Source: Roseibium aquae (GTDB lineage Bacteria; Pseudomonadota; Alphaproteobacteria; Rhizobiales; Stappiaceae). From it: 64,000 nucleotides of DNA. Where the stretch lies: assembly GCF_008711285.1 (NCBI RefSeq), contig NZ_VXDC01000012.1:1-64000 (forward strand), given 5' to 3'. The translations under genes were made by a program, and so were the position numbers. The notes beneath the pieces are model-generated. The model saw only the letters and a list, made by a program, of their open reading frames with translations, ran no database searches and was not told the origin of the DNA. How positions within the stretch are numbered: position 1 is the stretch's first letter; the number at the start of each line of letters is the position of its first letter. This document shows positions 34,307 to 43,009 of this stretch, piece by piece.

Positions 34307-35029
34307 TCAATACTGGCGGAAAAGCGCCACCAGGCGGCCTTGCACCCGAACCCGGCCTGGCCCGAAAATCCGCGTTTCGTAAGCCGGATTCGCAGCTTCC
34401 AGCGCGATTGAGGGCCCTTTTTTGCGCAAGCGCTTCAAGGTCGCCTCCTCCTCGTCGACAAGGGCAACGACGATATCGCCGCTGTCCGCAGTGTCAGTCT
34501 TGCGAATCAAGACCGTGTCCCCATCAAGGATCCCGGCATCGATCATTGAATCTCCGCGCACCTCCAGCGCATAGTGCTCCCCCTTCCCCAAAAGCTGCGG
34601 TGGCACGCTAATGGAATGGCTATGGGTCTGGATGGCCTCAATCGGGACCCCGGCCGCAATCCGGCCCATCACGGGAATTTCCGACAGCCCGAAGGTGTCG
34701 GGCGCAGCCGCTTCTGCCGGCGCTGGTTTGGAGGCCGACTTTCCAAGCGAGCCCTCGATCACTTCGGGGGCGAATGTGCCGCGGGCCGGCGGCTTGCCTA
34801 GGCCCGGCGCGATCGAGTCAGGCAGCCGGATCACTTCCATCGCCCGGGCCCGGTTGGGCAAACGGCGCAAAAAGCCCCGCTCTTCAAGGGCGGTGATCAA
34901 CCGGTGAATGCCAGATTTGGAGCGCAGGTCCAGCGCATCCTTCATTTCGTCAAAGGACGGCGGAACGCCGCTTTCCTTCAGTCTCTCATGAATGAACATC
35001 AGAAGCTCATATTGCTTACGCGTCAGCAT
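34307..35029 (-). CDS. lexA: SOS repressor LexA
   Basis: A 240-residue transcriptional repressor and self-cleaving serine protease. The N-terminal winged helix ([32 protein letters not shown]) starts at MLTRKQ, so 35029 is chosen over a start four codons upstream. The cleavage site is Ala126-Gly127 (GRIAAGV), with catalytic Ser161 (GDSM) and Lys199 (ATLKRL). A canonical alphaproteobacterial operator lies upstream, so it autoregulates. Confidence 0.96.
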   Translation of the reverse strand: MLTRKQYELLMFIHERLKESGVPPSFDEMKDALDLRSKSGIHRLITALEERGFLRRLPNRARAMEVIRLPDSIAPGLGKPPARGTFAPEVIEGSLGKSASKPAPAEAAAPDTFGLSEIPVMGRIAAGVPIEAIQTHSHSISVPPQLLGKGEHYALEVRGDSMIDAGILDGDTVLIRKTDTADSGDIVVALVDEEEATLKRLRKKGPSIALEAANPAYETRIFGPGRVRVQGRLVALFRQY

Positions 35030-35081
35030 CGACGTCTCCACCCGCCTTCGATCAGGTACAAATCATGAACGTACTCTACCT

Positions 35082-35096
35082 GTTCTCACTGTGTTC
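35082..35096 (-). promoter_or_regulatory. LexA operator (SOS box) of lexA
   Basis: GTTCTCACTGTGTTC fits the alphaproteobacterial direct-repeat SOS box GTTC-N7-GTTC exactly. It lies 53 bp upstream of the lexA start. A GAAC at 35068-35071 and GTAC beside it could provide part of a second, weaker site. Confidence 0.85.
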
Positions 35097-35233
35097 TACA
35101 ATGGTTAAGGATCGCTTTCCCGCTTGGGGCGTTACCGATCCCATGAGCGCAATGCTGCCCATCGACGATGGCGGTTCCGTTCCGGTGCGCCGCAGGGCCG
35201 CCGGTTCTGGCTTGGAAAAGGCGGGCTTTTGGA

Positions 35234-36076
35234 TCACTGGGTCCGAATCAAGGTTTCCCGGACAAAGAACACATTCCCCAACACCGTTTCACCGGGCTTG
35301 AGAGCCGAGCCATCGGGCCGGTACGCGGCAAAGCCAAGGCCTTGCATCAGCGCCATCGTTTCCTCGGCATCACGCGATATCTCGATCATGGCCGCTTTCA
35401 GCTTGCCGAGCATTTTTGAGCCACCCTGCAGGGCCAGCAGCTCGGCGCCTTCGATGTCAATTTTCAAAAAATCCGGTTGGAAGTCTTGCCCCTCGCACAA
35501 GGCGTCAAGGGTGATTGCCTCAACACGCACGCCCTCGATGTCATGTCTGTTGGCGGACTGGGACTCATTGAGGGTCGTCACGCTTTCTTCAATGAATTCC
35601 CGAACGATCGAATTGGTGAACCCACCAAACCGCTCGGTATAGAGGGTCACTGTGCCGCTGGCGTTGGAAACCGCATAGGGCAGCACGCGGGTCTTCTTTC
35701 CAACATTGCGCTCCAGGAAAAGCCGGCTTTGCAAGGTGGGTTCGACGACGCAAACCTGCCCGTTCTCGCCAACGAGATCCTCGAAAACCTGGGTCACGTA
35801 GCCGATATGACCACCGATCTCGAGGACCCGGTCACCCTCGGCGATGTGGCGGCGAAACCCGTCAATTTCGTCTTTCTCACGGTCGGCGCCATAGAACCAA
35901 TAGCCCTTGTGGCTCCAGGTCAGAAGCGAAAACGGGCGGCCGGTGATGTCGTGTTTCCAGGTAAACCTGAAATCCAGCTGACGCGCGATCGGAAACAAAA
36001 CCCGGCGAAAAAAGCCAAGACTTGCAAAACTCTTTTTTAGCCCCAAGAAGGTGTCGTCCCAGAACTTAAGCCGCAT
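35234..36076 (-). CDS. FkbM-family SAM-dependent methyltransferase
   Basis: A 280-residue methyltransferase. The SAM-binding motif is VLEIGGHIGYVT (about 102) and the FkbM post-motif is DFLKIDIEGAELLALQGG. The family methylates hydroxyl groups on sugars, lipids or natural products; the acceptor is unknown. The start is not certain: MRLKFWDD at 36076 is preferred, GTG at 36079 lies 10 nt after GGGAGG, and the frame stays open further upstream. It stands alone between lexA and tonB. Confidence 0.8.
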   Translation of the reverse strand: MRLKFWDDTFLGLKKSFASLGFFRRVLFPIARQLDFRFTWKHDITGRPFSLLTWSHKGYWFYGADREKDEIDGFRRHIAEGDRVLEIGGHIGYVTQVFEDLVGENGQVCVVEPTLQSRLFLERNVGKKTRVLPYAVSNASGTVTLYTERFGGFTNSIVREFIEESVTTLNESQSANRHDIEGVRVEAITLDALCEGQDFQPDFLKIDIEGAELLALQGGSKMLGKLKAAMIEISRDAEETMALMQGLGFAAYRPDGSALKPGETVLGNVFFVRETLIRTQ

Positions 36077-36408
36077 CACGCTATTCGCGCCTCCCATAGA
36101 AACGTGAAAAGCGCGTAGAGCACAATCCAGGGCAAAACAACCCTCCAGCGGGCTGTTGTCTACCAAAGACCGGTGAAACATCCTGGTCCGCCATGTAAGT
36201 AATCCGCTATTGTGGTTCATCCAAGGAGGCCGGTAACCCGGCGCCGAACGGTCCGTGCCCTGGCCGCGGCGGGCTATGCAAAGTCCATGGCCGGGTTCCC
36301 CCACCGGTACCTGCCCTGCCATATGCCGGCGTAGACCGCAATCTTCCGCGACATGGCAGTGACACGAGGGTCCGATTGGGGGCGGCATGGACCCCGGATG
36401 AGGCGTTT
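36077..36408. other. 330-bp gene-free stretch between the methyltransferase and tonB
   Basis: The frame of the methyltransferase stays open through this region, but the encoded stretch is cysteine- and histidine-rich without family similarity, so I leave it as leader. No riboswitch consensus, tRNA or strong terminator was recognised; tonB, ending at 36409, has no obvious hairpin after it. Confidence 0.4.
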
Positions 36409-37530
36409 CTAGCGGAAGCGGATCGGCAACGAAAAAGTCCAGCTGGACCGCCCCGCCGCCGCCGGTATCTCGGGAAAGGGAGCTGCCCGCTTCACAGACG
36501 AAAGGGCCGCCTCGTCATGAGCCGGGGACCCGGACGAGCGCGCGATGCGGACCGCGCTGACCGCTCCGGACGATGCCACCGTGAAGGTCACGACAACGTC
36601 CCCGGCTGCCCGGCGCCCCGAGCGCGGCGCCCGGACCGCGCGGCTCAGCCGGCGCTGGACTTGCGCGGGATAGTTGGTCACATCCGCATTCCCGGCCTGC
36701 TGGCCCGCGCCGCGGCGCTGGGACCCGCCTTTCTGGGCCGTCTGGCCGGCCTGTCCGTTCGCCCCGTCAGCCACGCCCCGGGAATCCCGGTTCGGCTTGG
36801 GCTGCTGTTGTTTTGGTTCTGCAGCCTGGTGAGCCGGTGCCTTTTTCAGCGGAATGTCTGCCGGACGCCTCCTGGGGGCGGGTATGTTCGAATGGGGTTC
36901 ATCCCTCGCTTCGATCGGCGAGGCAGGGGCAAGCGGCGCAACGCGCGCCATTTCAACGGCTGGACTTGCCTGAGCGTGAGCCAGAACGTCCTGCGCGGTG
37001 TCCGCCTGGACGGGTTCCGGCCCGACCCGCGCCGGTTCTGCCGGCCGGGCCCGACGTGTTGGCGCCTCGGTTCCGGCGGCCATGGGCGCTGGAACTTGCG
37101 CTGCCTGGGCCTGGTCGACTGCTGACAACGCTGGTGCGGGGTCCGTCCTTTCGACCGGCGGCGCCGGAGCCTGGTCGGCGGAATACGCAGGTCTTCCGGC
37201 CACCAGAGCGAGGGTGGGCCGAACGCTCTCCGCCCCGGCAAGCCGCGCGTTGATGGCGGTGGAGACCTTCGCCGGTTGGGCCTGACCGATCTGAGTGGCC
37301 CTCACCGGTTCCGCCCGCTGCGCCGCGGTGGCGGCTGCCTGCACCTGTCCGGAAACACTTCCCGCCTGGATCGTGTTGAAGGGCGCATGGCCGAGAACCG
37401 GGGCCCGCACCTCGCCCCCGCCAGCCACTTGAACGGCGGGAACCGGCTCCAGTGTGAGCGCAACCGCCACGAGGTGAACGGCCAGGGACGCGCACAGCCC
37501 GGCCGCCCACCAGCGTGCCGGCGCCCTCAT
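36409..37530 (-). CDS. tonB: TonB energy-transducing protein
   Basis: A 373-residue TonB. The single N-terminal helix (about 9-27) keeps the Ser15/His19 pair that corresponds to the functional SxxxH motif of E. coli TonB. A long Ala/Pro/Arg-rich periplasmic spanner follows (about 30-285), then a C-terminal TonB domain (NYPAQVQRRLSRAVRAPR..GDVVVTFTVASSGAVSAVRIARSSGSPAHDEAAL). It overlaps the upstream exbD gene as ATGA. It is longer than the E. coli protein (239) because of the spanner, and by position serves the heme receptor. Confidence 0.92.
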   Translation of the reverse strand: MRAPARWWAAGLCASLAVHLVAVALTLEPVPAVQVAGGGEVRAPVLGHAPFNTIQAGSVSGQVQAAATAAQRAEPVRATQIGQAQPAKVSTAINARLAGAESVRPTLALVAGRPAYSADQAPAPPVERTDPAPALSAVDQAQAAQVPAPMAAGTEAPTRRARPAEPARVGPEPVQADTAQDVLAHAQASPAVEMARVAPLAPASPIEARDEPHSNIPAPRRRPADIPLKKAPAHQAAEPKQQQPKPNRDSRGVADGANGQAGQTAQKGGSQRRGAGQQAGNADVTNYPAQVQRRLSRAVRAPRSGRRAAGDVVVTFTVASSGAVSAVRIARSSGSPAHDEAALSSVKRAAPFPEIPAAAGRSSWTFSLPIRFR

Positions 37531-37940
37531 TGCGTGCCCCGCTGGGTGACAAGCACCACCTTGCCGGCGCCGGCGGCATAAAGCGCGTCGACATGGTCCA
37601 ACAGCTTGACCGCCGGGAGCGCCTCATCGGCAGCGAGCTTGACCAGCGGCTTTTCCCGCCCATCCTCCCGGTCCTCCTGACCCGCCAGCGCGGTCAGATA
37701 GGTTTCAGCCGTAACAGCTTTTTCCCGGTGCATCAGCACGCCATCCGCGCGCGCATAGAGCGCTTCGGGCGGGGCAAGCGGCGGTGCATCGCGGGTTTCG
37801 GACAACGTGACCTCGGGATCCGCCGGGGGCGAAAGCTGCCCCGCGACGAGAAAGAAAATCAGCATCAGGAACACGACATTGATCAGCGAGATCGTGCTTT
37901 CCATTTGCCGTTTTGCCGGCTTGCGGGGAACACGCATCAT
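37527..37940 (-). CDS. ExbD-like protein lacking the membrane aspartate
   Basis: A 137-residue single-pass protein of ExbD/TolR type: short N-terminus, one helix (about 15-36) and a small periplasmic domain ending in DHVDALYAAGAGKVVLVTQ. The residue corresponding to the essential membrane Asp is Asn (STISLINVVFLMLIFFL, codon AAT). The adjacent paralogue keeps the Asp. Start 37940 (ATGATG) lies 4 bp after the paralogue's stop. It probably forms a mixed ExbD dimer; see findings. Confidence 0.85.
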   Translation of the reverse strand: MMRVPRKPAKRQMESTISLINVVFLMLIFFLVAGQLSPPADPEVTLSETRDAPPLAPPEALYARADGVLMHREKAVTAETYLTALAGQEDREDGREKPLVKLAADEALPAVKLLDHVDALYAAGAGKVVLVTQRGTQ

Positions 37941-37944
37941 GGGA

Positions 37945-38328
37945 CTATCTCGCAACCGTAACCGTGAGACCGGAAACCGCCCGCAAAACGTCCAGAACCG
38001 CCACCAGTTGCTGGGTCGAGGTGCTGCCGCGCACCAGAACCAGCAAGCTCTCCGCTCCGGTTTCCTCGACCAAACGGCCGCCATGGGCTGTCAGGTCCTC
38101 AATGTTGAGGGTTTGTCCGTTGAGACGCAGGCTTTCTCCGGCAAGGCTCAGGATCGCCTCCGGCGGTGCGCCGGTTCCTCCCACACCCGGGGGCGCTCCG
38201 ATCTCCAGGTGTGCGAACCGGGTAAATGTCGAAGTGAGCATGAAGAACAGGAGCAGCAAAAAGATGACGTCGACAAGCGGCGTGAGGGAAATGGGGCGCA
38301 CCCGGCGGAGCGGACGCTCAAGGTGCAT
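37945..38328 (-). CDS. exbD: ExbD biopolymer transport protein
   Basis: A 127-residue single-pass inner-membrane protein of the TonB motor. The helix holds the proton-path Asp in ISLTPLVDVIFLLLLFFMLTS (about residue 21), followed by a periplasmic domain ending TQQLVAVLDVLRAVSGLTVTV. The ATG at 38328 overlaps the exbB stop by 11 bases. It is followed by a second, Asp-less ExbD. Confidence 0.92.
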   Translation of the reverse strand: MHLERPLRRVRPISLTPLVDVIFLLLLFFMLTSTFTRFAHLEIGAPPGVGGTGAPPEAILSLAGESLRLNGQTLNIEDLTAHGGRLVEETGAESLLVLVRGSTSTQQLVAVLDVLRAVSGLTVTVAR

Positions 38329-39001
38329 GGACGACCTGCCAGCCCGCGGCGCGTGCATCCGAATGACCGGATGTGTCGGGATTGGTGCGGAACAAGACGG
38401 CGGCCACAAGCGTCTCGACAGCCACCCGCTCGCTTTCCAGACGACCCTCCAGATAGGTCACAACGGCGGAGACCGGCATGGCCACGGCAAGCCCGGCCGC
38501 CGTGGTCATCAACGCCACCCAGATGCCACCGGCCAGCAGCGACGGATCGACATTGGCCCCGGCGGATTGAAGCGCCTGGAAGGCTTCGATCATGCCAAGG
38601 ACGGTCCCGAACAAACCGATCAGGGGCGCAATCTGGGCAATGGCTTCAAGAGCGCGCACGCCCCTCGAGAAGCGGTGCAGGTCCTCGGTTGCCTGCGCGG
38701 CGATGCGCTCCTCGATCTCGGCCTTGGCCACGCTTGACCCGCCGAACGCCATCGCCATCGCGACCGCGGCTTCGGCCGCACTGCGCGGAGTGGCGACAAG
38801 CTGCCGGGCTTCCGGCCACCGGTTTTGCGCCCAGGCGGCAGCGGCCCTTCGCGCATGACCCGGCTGACCAACACGTGCCCGGCCGAACTCGAAGAGTTTG
38901 ATCAGGACCAGCGCGAGCGCGACCACCGACAGCGCCGCCAACAGCCCGACAACCGGTCCGCCGAGCGTGAGCAAATCCGCAATTTTCTGAAGAACGGGCA
39001 T
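38318..39001 (-). CDS. exbB: ExbB/TolQ-family proton channel protein
   Basis: A 227-residue inner-membrane protein with three helices (about 12-38, 121-146 and 157-180). Family features are IAQIAPLIGLFGTVLGMIEAFQAL and the last helix IWVALMTTAAGLAVAMPVSAVVTYL. It forms the channel around ExbD that drives TonB. It lies 9 bp after the unknown secreted-protein gene and begins the exbB-exbD-exbD-tonB series. Confidence 0.93.
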   Translation of the reverse strand: MPVLQKIADLLTLGGPVVGLLAALSVVALALVLIKLFEFGRARVGQPGHARRAAAAWAQNRWPEARQLVATPRSAAEAAVAMAMAFGGSSVAKAEIEERIAAQATEDLHRFSRGVRALEAIAQIAPLIGLFGTVLGMIEAFQALQSAGANVDPSLLAGGIWVALMTTAAGLAVAMPVSAVVTYLEGRLESERVAVETLVAAVLFRTNPDTSGHSDARAAGWQVVHAP

Positions 39002-39010
39002 GGGGAACTC

Positions 39011-39466
39011 CTATTTATCGAAGGAAAGCGCGGTGCGGCTGGCTAGTTCCAGCGCCGCCCCGCAATGTGCCGCGTCTTCTGCCTCGCAGCCCACGGGGCC
39101 GTTCAACAGGATCCGGCCCGCGCCGCAGCCCAAGCCCGGCACATCGAATTGGCGAACCACCGTCTTGCCTTCCGGCATCGCGCCAAAGTCAAAGACCGTC
39201 AGTTGCTCGATGATGCCGTCCGGGCTGAAGAACACGAGTTCATAGGCGGGCGCCTGCAGTGCCTTCCCCGTGCTGTTCACGGCCAGAAAAGACAGCCGGC
39301 ATCCGGCCGGCGTTGTTTCGGCACGATTGAGTTCCAGTTTCAAGGCGCCGGCTGAGGCTGCCGGAACAGGCGGATCCGCCAGTGCCGTCATTGCGGTCAG
39401 TGGAACCGCAACAAGCGCTGCCGCCGTCCAGCGGCCAATTTCAATGAACACCGACCAGGACTTCAT
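39011..39466 (-). CDS. Secreted protein of unknown function in the heme-uptake operon
   Basis: A 151-residue protein with a signal peptide (about 1-31, ending TALA before DPPVP). The mature part has four cysteines (AGCRL, LGCGA, VGCEA, HCGAA), enough for two disulfides. The ATG at 39466 has a strong AAGGAGG site 5 nt upstream; a TTG further upstream lies within that site and is rejected. It lies between the heme receptor and exbB, so a role in periplasmic heme handling or TonB function is plausible but unproven. I do not recognise the family. Confidence 0.75.
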   Translation of the reverse strand: MKSWSVFIEIGRWTAAALVAVPLTAMTALADPPVPAASAGALKLELNRAETTPAGCRLSFLAVNSTGKALQAPAYELVFFSPDGIIEQLTVFDFGAMPEGKTVVRQFDVPGLGCGAGRILLNGPVGCEAEDAAHCGAALELASRTALSFDK

Positions 39467-39519
39467 CCCAACCTCCTTCAAACAGGGAACGGCCGGTCCG
39501 CGCCGGACCGGCCAGAGAA

Positions 39520-41625
39520 TTAGAATCGCTGCGAAAAGCTCAGTTTGAACGTCCGGCCCGTCCCTTCGTTCGTGGCCAGATGGTTGCGGTAGGATTTGTC
39601 GAAGATGTTGTCGACGTTGAACCGCAATTCACTGTTCGCGAACCGGCCTTCTTCCGGCGTCCAGGCCGCATAGAGATTGTGAAGCGCATAGCCTGCGGTT
39701 TGGGATTCGTTCGCGCCGGCCCGGTCCTGGGTGGCGAAAAAGTCGCCGCGCCAGCCGAAATCAAGATCCCAGGGCTGGTAAACGTAGCCCAGCTTCATGA
39801 ACACGCTATCGGCGGGAACAGCGTTCAGATTGCCACCGCTCGTCTCATTCCGGCCGCGCACGAGCGACGCGCCGAGGCTGCCGTACCAGGCCTCGGATGC
39901 ATAGGCCGCTTCCAGTTCAACCCCTTCATACAGCGCCTCTGGAATGACATCGGTCTGCACCTGGGACCCATCCCAAAAGCTGGCATAGTAGTCGTCGATG
40001 CTGTTGCGGAAGGCCGTCGTTTTCAGCTGAAAGCCGTCGCCATCGTGGATCACATCGTTGAAGCTGACGGTAAAGCCCAGCTCGAAGTTGGTCGAAACCT
40101 CCTTCTCCACGTCGTTGACCATGTAATTGTTGAAGACTTCATCCAGGGTCGGCATGCGTTCGGTGCGGGCGACGGACCCGAAGACACCAAACCAGTCGCT
40201 CATCTTCACCAGCGCGGCCAGCTTGGGGGAGAAGGCCACCTTCGTTTCCGTGCGGTCGAGGTTGATCGTATTGAACCGGCCGGTTCCCGAATTGTAGACC
40301 TGAGCCGATCCGACATGGAGCCGCGAATAATCGACACGCGCGCCGGGAATGATGGAGACACGGTCGTTCCAGGCCAATTCCGCCTGCGCATAACCTCCCA
40401 CGAGTGTGGTTTCCCCTTCCGGGTGGGCCCCCGATCCGTTCGCGGTTCCGTTCGACCAGGTCCGAGGGTTGAGCCGCTCTTGGTATTGGCCGTCGATCCC
40501 GGTGGTCAAATAGGCCATCCAGCTGTCCGACAGTTGGAAGGTCGCGGTGTTGTCAGCCTTGGCCTGCCAGGTCTTGTACTGATACTCCGCGCTCAAGCCG
40601 AAGGGATAGACACACCTTGTCGGAGAAAAGCAGACCGGGTCCTGGTTGTCCTGTTTGACCAGGGTGTCGGACCAGCTCACCTGGGCCTTGAAGTCCAGCA
40701 GGTCATTGCCAAAGAAGAAGTTCTCATAGCCGACAATCGCGGTTTGGTCGGTTACCGTCCGGTCCACGGTGCCGAACCCCGTTCCCCATGCCGTCTGGTC
40801 GTAGTTTTGGTTGTCCTCATCGCTGGACCAGCGCTGATAGGAGGCGAAAACAGACTGATCGGCGTTTTCGCCAAATGTATAGCGGACCTTCGCAAGACCG
40901 TTGAGCGATGAGAAATCGGTGTCGTTCAGCTTGTCGCCATGTCCATCGGTCTTGTCCTGGGACTGGCGGTAGTTGAACGCTCCAAGGATTTCCAGGTTCT
41001 CCAGAGGCTGCACCGCCAGAATGGTGCTGCCGAGCCAACCATTTCCGTTCGAATCCCATGTGCCTTTCACCCGTCCCCCGAACTTGTCGCCGGGATCGAG
41101 GAAGTCGCTTGCGTCTTTGGTCTGGAAGGTGACGACACCGCCCATCGCCCCTGCCCCGTAAAGCGTCGAGGACGCGGGGCCACGTAAGACCTCGACCTGC
41201 TTGTAAAGCTCGGGATCGGAGAAGAACGAGCCCATCCGGTACTGCTCGAAGAACTTGTTCACGCCATCGACCTGAATGATAATGCGTTTTTCATCGCCGG
41301 CCAGCGCTTCCCCGATGCCGCGGATGTTGATGCTCTCACCGAGCACCGAGTCACTGCCGACAATCGAAACGCCCGGAATTTCGCGAAAGAGATCGCCGAT
41401 TGTTTCCGGCTGCTGCTCGTCGATCGCGGCCTGATCAAGCACCGTGACAGCCTGAGGCGTGTCGATGGCCACCTTTTCCACGCCGGTGCCAACCACAATG
41501 CGCTGCAGTAGCGTCGATGCGGCCGGCGTTCCAGCGTCTTGCGCATGAAGGGGGGGAGCCAGAAGCAAGGCGCTTGCGGCCACAGTCGTAAACAAAGCGG
41601 TTCGCCTGCCGGTTACAGGGCGCAT
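39520..41625 (-). CDS. hmuR: TonB-dependent heme/hemoglobin outer-membrane receptor
   Basis: A 701-residue receptor. A signal peptide ends near residue 29 (PPLHAQ). A candidate TonB box (LQRIVVGTG, about 40) is followed by a plug with ETIGDLFREIPGVSIVG..SINIRGIG and VEVLRGPASSTLYGAGAMGGVVTF. A 22-strand-type barrel ends in Phe (FKLSFSQRF). The family FRAP/NPNL region is degenerate here (ARTERMPTLDEVFNNY), see findings. It is divergent from hmuSTUV and upstream of exbB-exbD-tonB, which supports heme as ligand. Confidence 0.88.
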   Translation of the reverse strand: MRPVTGRRTALFTTVAASALLLAPPLHAQDAGTPAASTLLQRIVVGTGVEKVAIDTPQAVTVLDQAAIDEQQPETIGDLFREIPGVSIVGSDSVLGESINIRGIGEALAGDEKRIIIQVDGVNKFFEQYRMGSFFSDPELYKQVEVLRGPASSTLYGAGAMGGVVTFQTKDASDFLDPGDKFGGRVKGTWDSNGNGWLGSTILAVQPLENLEILGAFNYRQSQDKTDGHGDKLNDTDFSSLNGLAKVRYTFGENADQSVFASYQRWSSDEDNQNYDQTAWGTGFGTVDRTVTDQTAIVGYENFFFGNDLLDFKAQVSWSDTLVKQDNQDPVCFSPTRCVYPFGLSAEYQYKTWQAKADNTATFQLSDSWMAYLTTGIDGQYQERLNPRTWSNGTANGSGAHPEGETTLVGGYAQAELAWNDRVSIIPGARVDYSRLHVGSAQVYNSGTGRFNTINLDRTETKVAFSPKLAALVKMSDWFGVFGSVARTERMPTLDEVFNNYMVNDVEKEVSTNFELGFTVSFNDVIHDGDGFQLKTTAFRNSIDDYYASFWDGSQVQTDVIPEALYEGVELEAAYASEAWYGSLGASLVRGRNETSGGNLNAVPADSVFMKLGYVYQPWDLDFGWRGDFFATQDRAGANESQTAGYALHNLYAAWTPEEGRFANSELRFNVDNIFDKSYRNHLATNEGTGRTFKLSFSQRF

Positions 41626-41709
41626 GGGACATCTCCAAGTTGGTTTGAGGCTGGCAGGCGGAGAGAGGGAAAGGCCCGCTGGCGTGTTGAATTATTTCCT
41701 GAGTCTTTA

Positions 41710-41753
41710 ACTCATGTATTGCTTCGAATATGAAACATGAGTATAGAAGTCAA
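41710..41753 (-). promoter_or_regulatory. Probable hmuR promoter overlapped by an inverted repeat
   Basis: On the minus strand TTGACT (41753-41748) and TATTCG (41730-41725) are separated by exactly 17 bp, about 100 bp before the receptor start. An 8-bp inverted repeat, ACTCATGT (41710-41717) with ACATGAGT (41735-41742), spans the -10 element, a good position for a repressor such as RirA or Irr. The binding protein is not known. Confidence 0.5.
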
Positions 41754-41794
41754 GTATTAGTTCGCGGCTGAACGCCGGAAGCTGAACGTTCAAT

Positions 41795-41811
41795 TCTGGA
41801 ATTTTTCTAAA
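41795..41811 (-). promoter_or_regulatory. Irr-type iron control element (ICE-like) between hmuR and hmuS
   Basis: On the minus strand the sequence TTTAGAAAAATTCCAGA matches the ICE consensus TTTAGAA-NNN-TTCTAAA in 12 of 14 defined positions (both changes in the right arm). Irr binds such sites in Rhizobiales to control iron and heme genes. It lies about 95 bp upstream of the hmuS start and 170 bp upstream of hmuR. Confidence 0.55.
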
Positions 41812-41905
41812 ATGAAATCAGGCTCTTGCCTGTTTCATGGGAAACAACTCCACCGGCGCTTCCAGCTTCACCATGCATTGTCCAAGGCCTGACAGGGAGG
41901 CGAAA

Positions 41906-43009
41906 GTGACCCTAGCCGAAACAGATATTCCTGCCGCGCGCAGCGGCCAAACAATCGACCCTGAGGACATCAGAAAGATCCGCGCCAGCAATCCGAAAAT
42001 GCGCGAGCGGGACCTGGCACGGGTCATCGGCATCACCGAGGCGGACTATGTCGCCAGCTTCTGTGGAAGCGAAGCGACCCGGATCGAGCCCCGGTTTCCC
42101 GATCTCTTCCCCGGGTTGTCGCAGGTCGGAGAGGTCATGGCGCTGACACGCAACGAAAGCGCGGTGCACGAGAAAATCGGCCACTTTGAAAAGTTCATCA
42201 ATGGCACCCATGCCGCATTGATGCTCGGAGCGGACATCGACACGCGCATGTTCCCCAAAAACTGGGTTCATGGCTTTGCCGTCGAAAAAACGGGCGAAGG
42301 CGAAACCCGTCATTCTTTGCAATTCTTCGACGCGCATGGCGAGGCGGTCCAGAAGATCCATGCCCGGCCGGAGAGCGACATGGCCGCCTGGGCAAGGCTC
42401 GTTTCCAAACTGAAACACCCTGACCAGTTCCCCGGATTGCGCGACAGGCCCGAGCCAGCCGCGCCCTTGCCCCGCGCCCTGCCGGACCGCGCGCTCACGC
42501 AAACCCTGAACAGCCGCTGGCGCGCGTTGACCGACCCGCATCAATTCCATGGGCTCTTGAAGGATTTGAAGCTCCACCGGCTCTCGGCATTCGAACTCGC
42601 CGGTGCGGATCTTGCCTGGCAACTTGATGGCGGCGCGGTCTCCGCCCTGATCCGGTATGCGGCGGAAGACGGCTTGCCGATCATGTGCTTTGTCGGAAAC
42701 CGCGGATGCATTCAGATCCACTCCGGTCCCATCGCACGGGTTCTGGACAAGGGGCCCTGGATCAACGTGCTGGATCCCGGTTTTCACCTTCACCTGCGCA
42801 CGGATCACATTTCCGACGTCTGGGCGGTCCGCAAGCCGGCCGATATCGAGCATGTCACCTCGGTCGAGGCCTACGATGCCGCCGGCAACCTCATCATCCA
42901 GTTTTTTGGAACGCGGAGCGAGGGACAGGCCGAACGCGCGGATTGGCGGGAACTGGTGAACCGTCTTCCCAGACTTGATCAACCTGTCAGCCTGGGAGGC
43001 TCCCAATGA
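41906..43009 (+). CDS. hmuS: Hemin-degrading/heme-trafficking factor HmuS
   Basis: A 367-residue cytoplasmic protein of the HmuS/ChuS family, built of two related halves (conserved VMALTRNESAVHEKIGHFEKF and WAVRKPADIEHVTSVEAYDAAGNLIIQFFGTR). It receives imported heme for breakdown or delivery. The GTG at 41906 has AGGGAGG 5 nt upstream; an ATG at 41837 in frame lacks a site and would include a leader-like peptide, so the GTG is chosen. It overlaps hmuT as ATGA. Confidence 0.9.
   Translation: MTLAETDIPAARSGQTIDPEDIRKIRASNPKMRERDLARVIGITEADYVASFCGSEATRIEPRFPDLFPGLSQVGEVMALTRNESAVHEKIGHFEKFINGTHAALMLGADIDTRMFPKNWVHGFAVEKTGEGETRHSLQFFDAHGEAVQKIHARPESDMAAWARLVSKLKHPDQFPGLRDRPEPAAPLPRALPDRALTQTLNSRWRALTDPHQFHGLLKDLKLHRLSAFELAGADLAWQLDGGAVSALIRYAAEDGLPIMCFVGNRGCIQIHSGPIARVLDKGPWINVLDPGFHLHLRTDHISDVWAVRKPADIEHVTSVEAYDAAGNLIIQFFGTRSEGQAERADWRELVNRLPRLDQPVSLGGSQ

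Noticed and set aside
41041..41056. tRNA-like GTTCGAATCCC sequence
   Set aside because: It lies within the hmuR coding sequence and no acceptor or anticodon stem can be formed around it.
41837..41905. ATG 41837 as hmuS start
   Set aside because: There is no ribosome-binding site, while GTG 41906 has AGGGAGG at ideal distance and begins at the conserved part of the protein.
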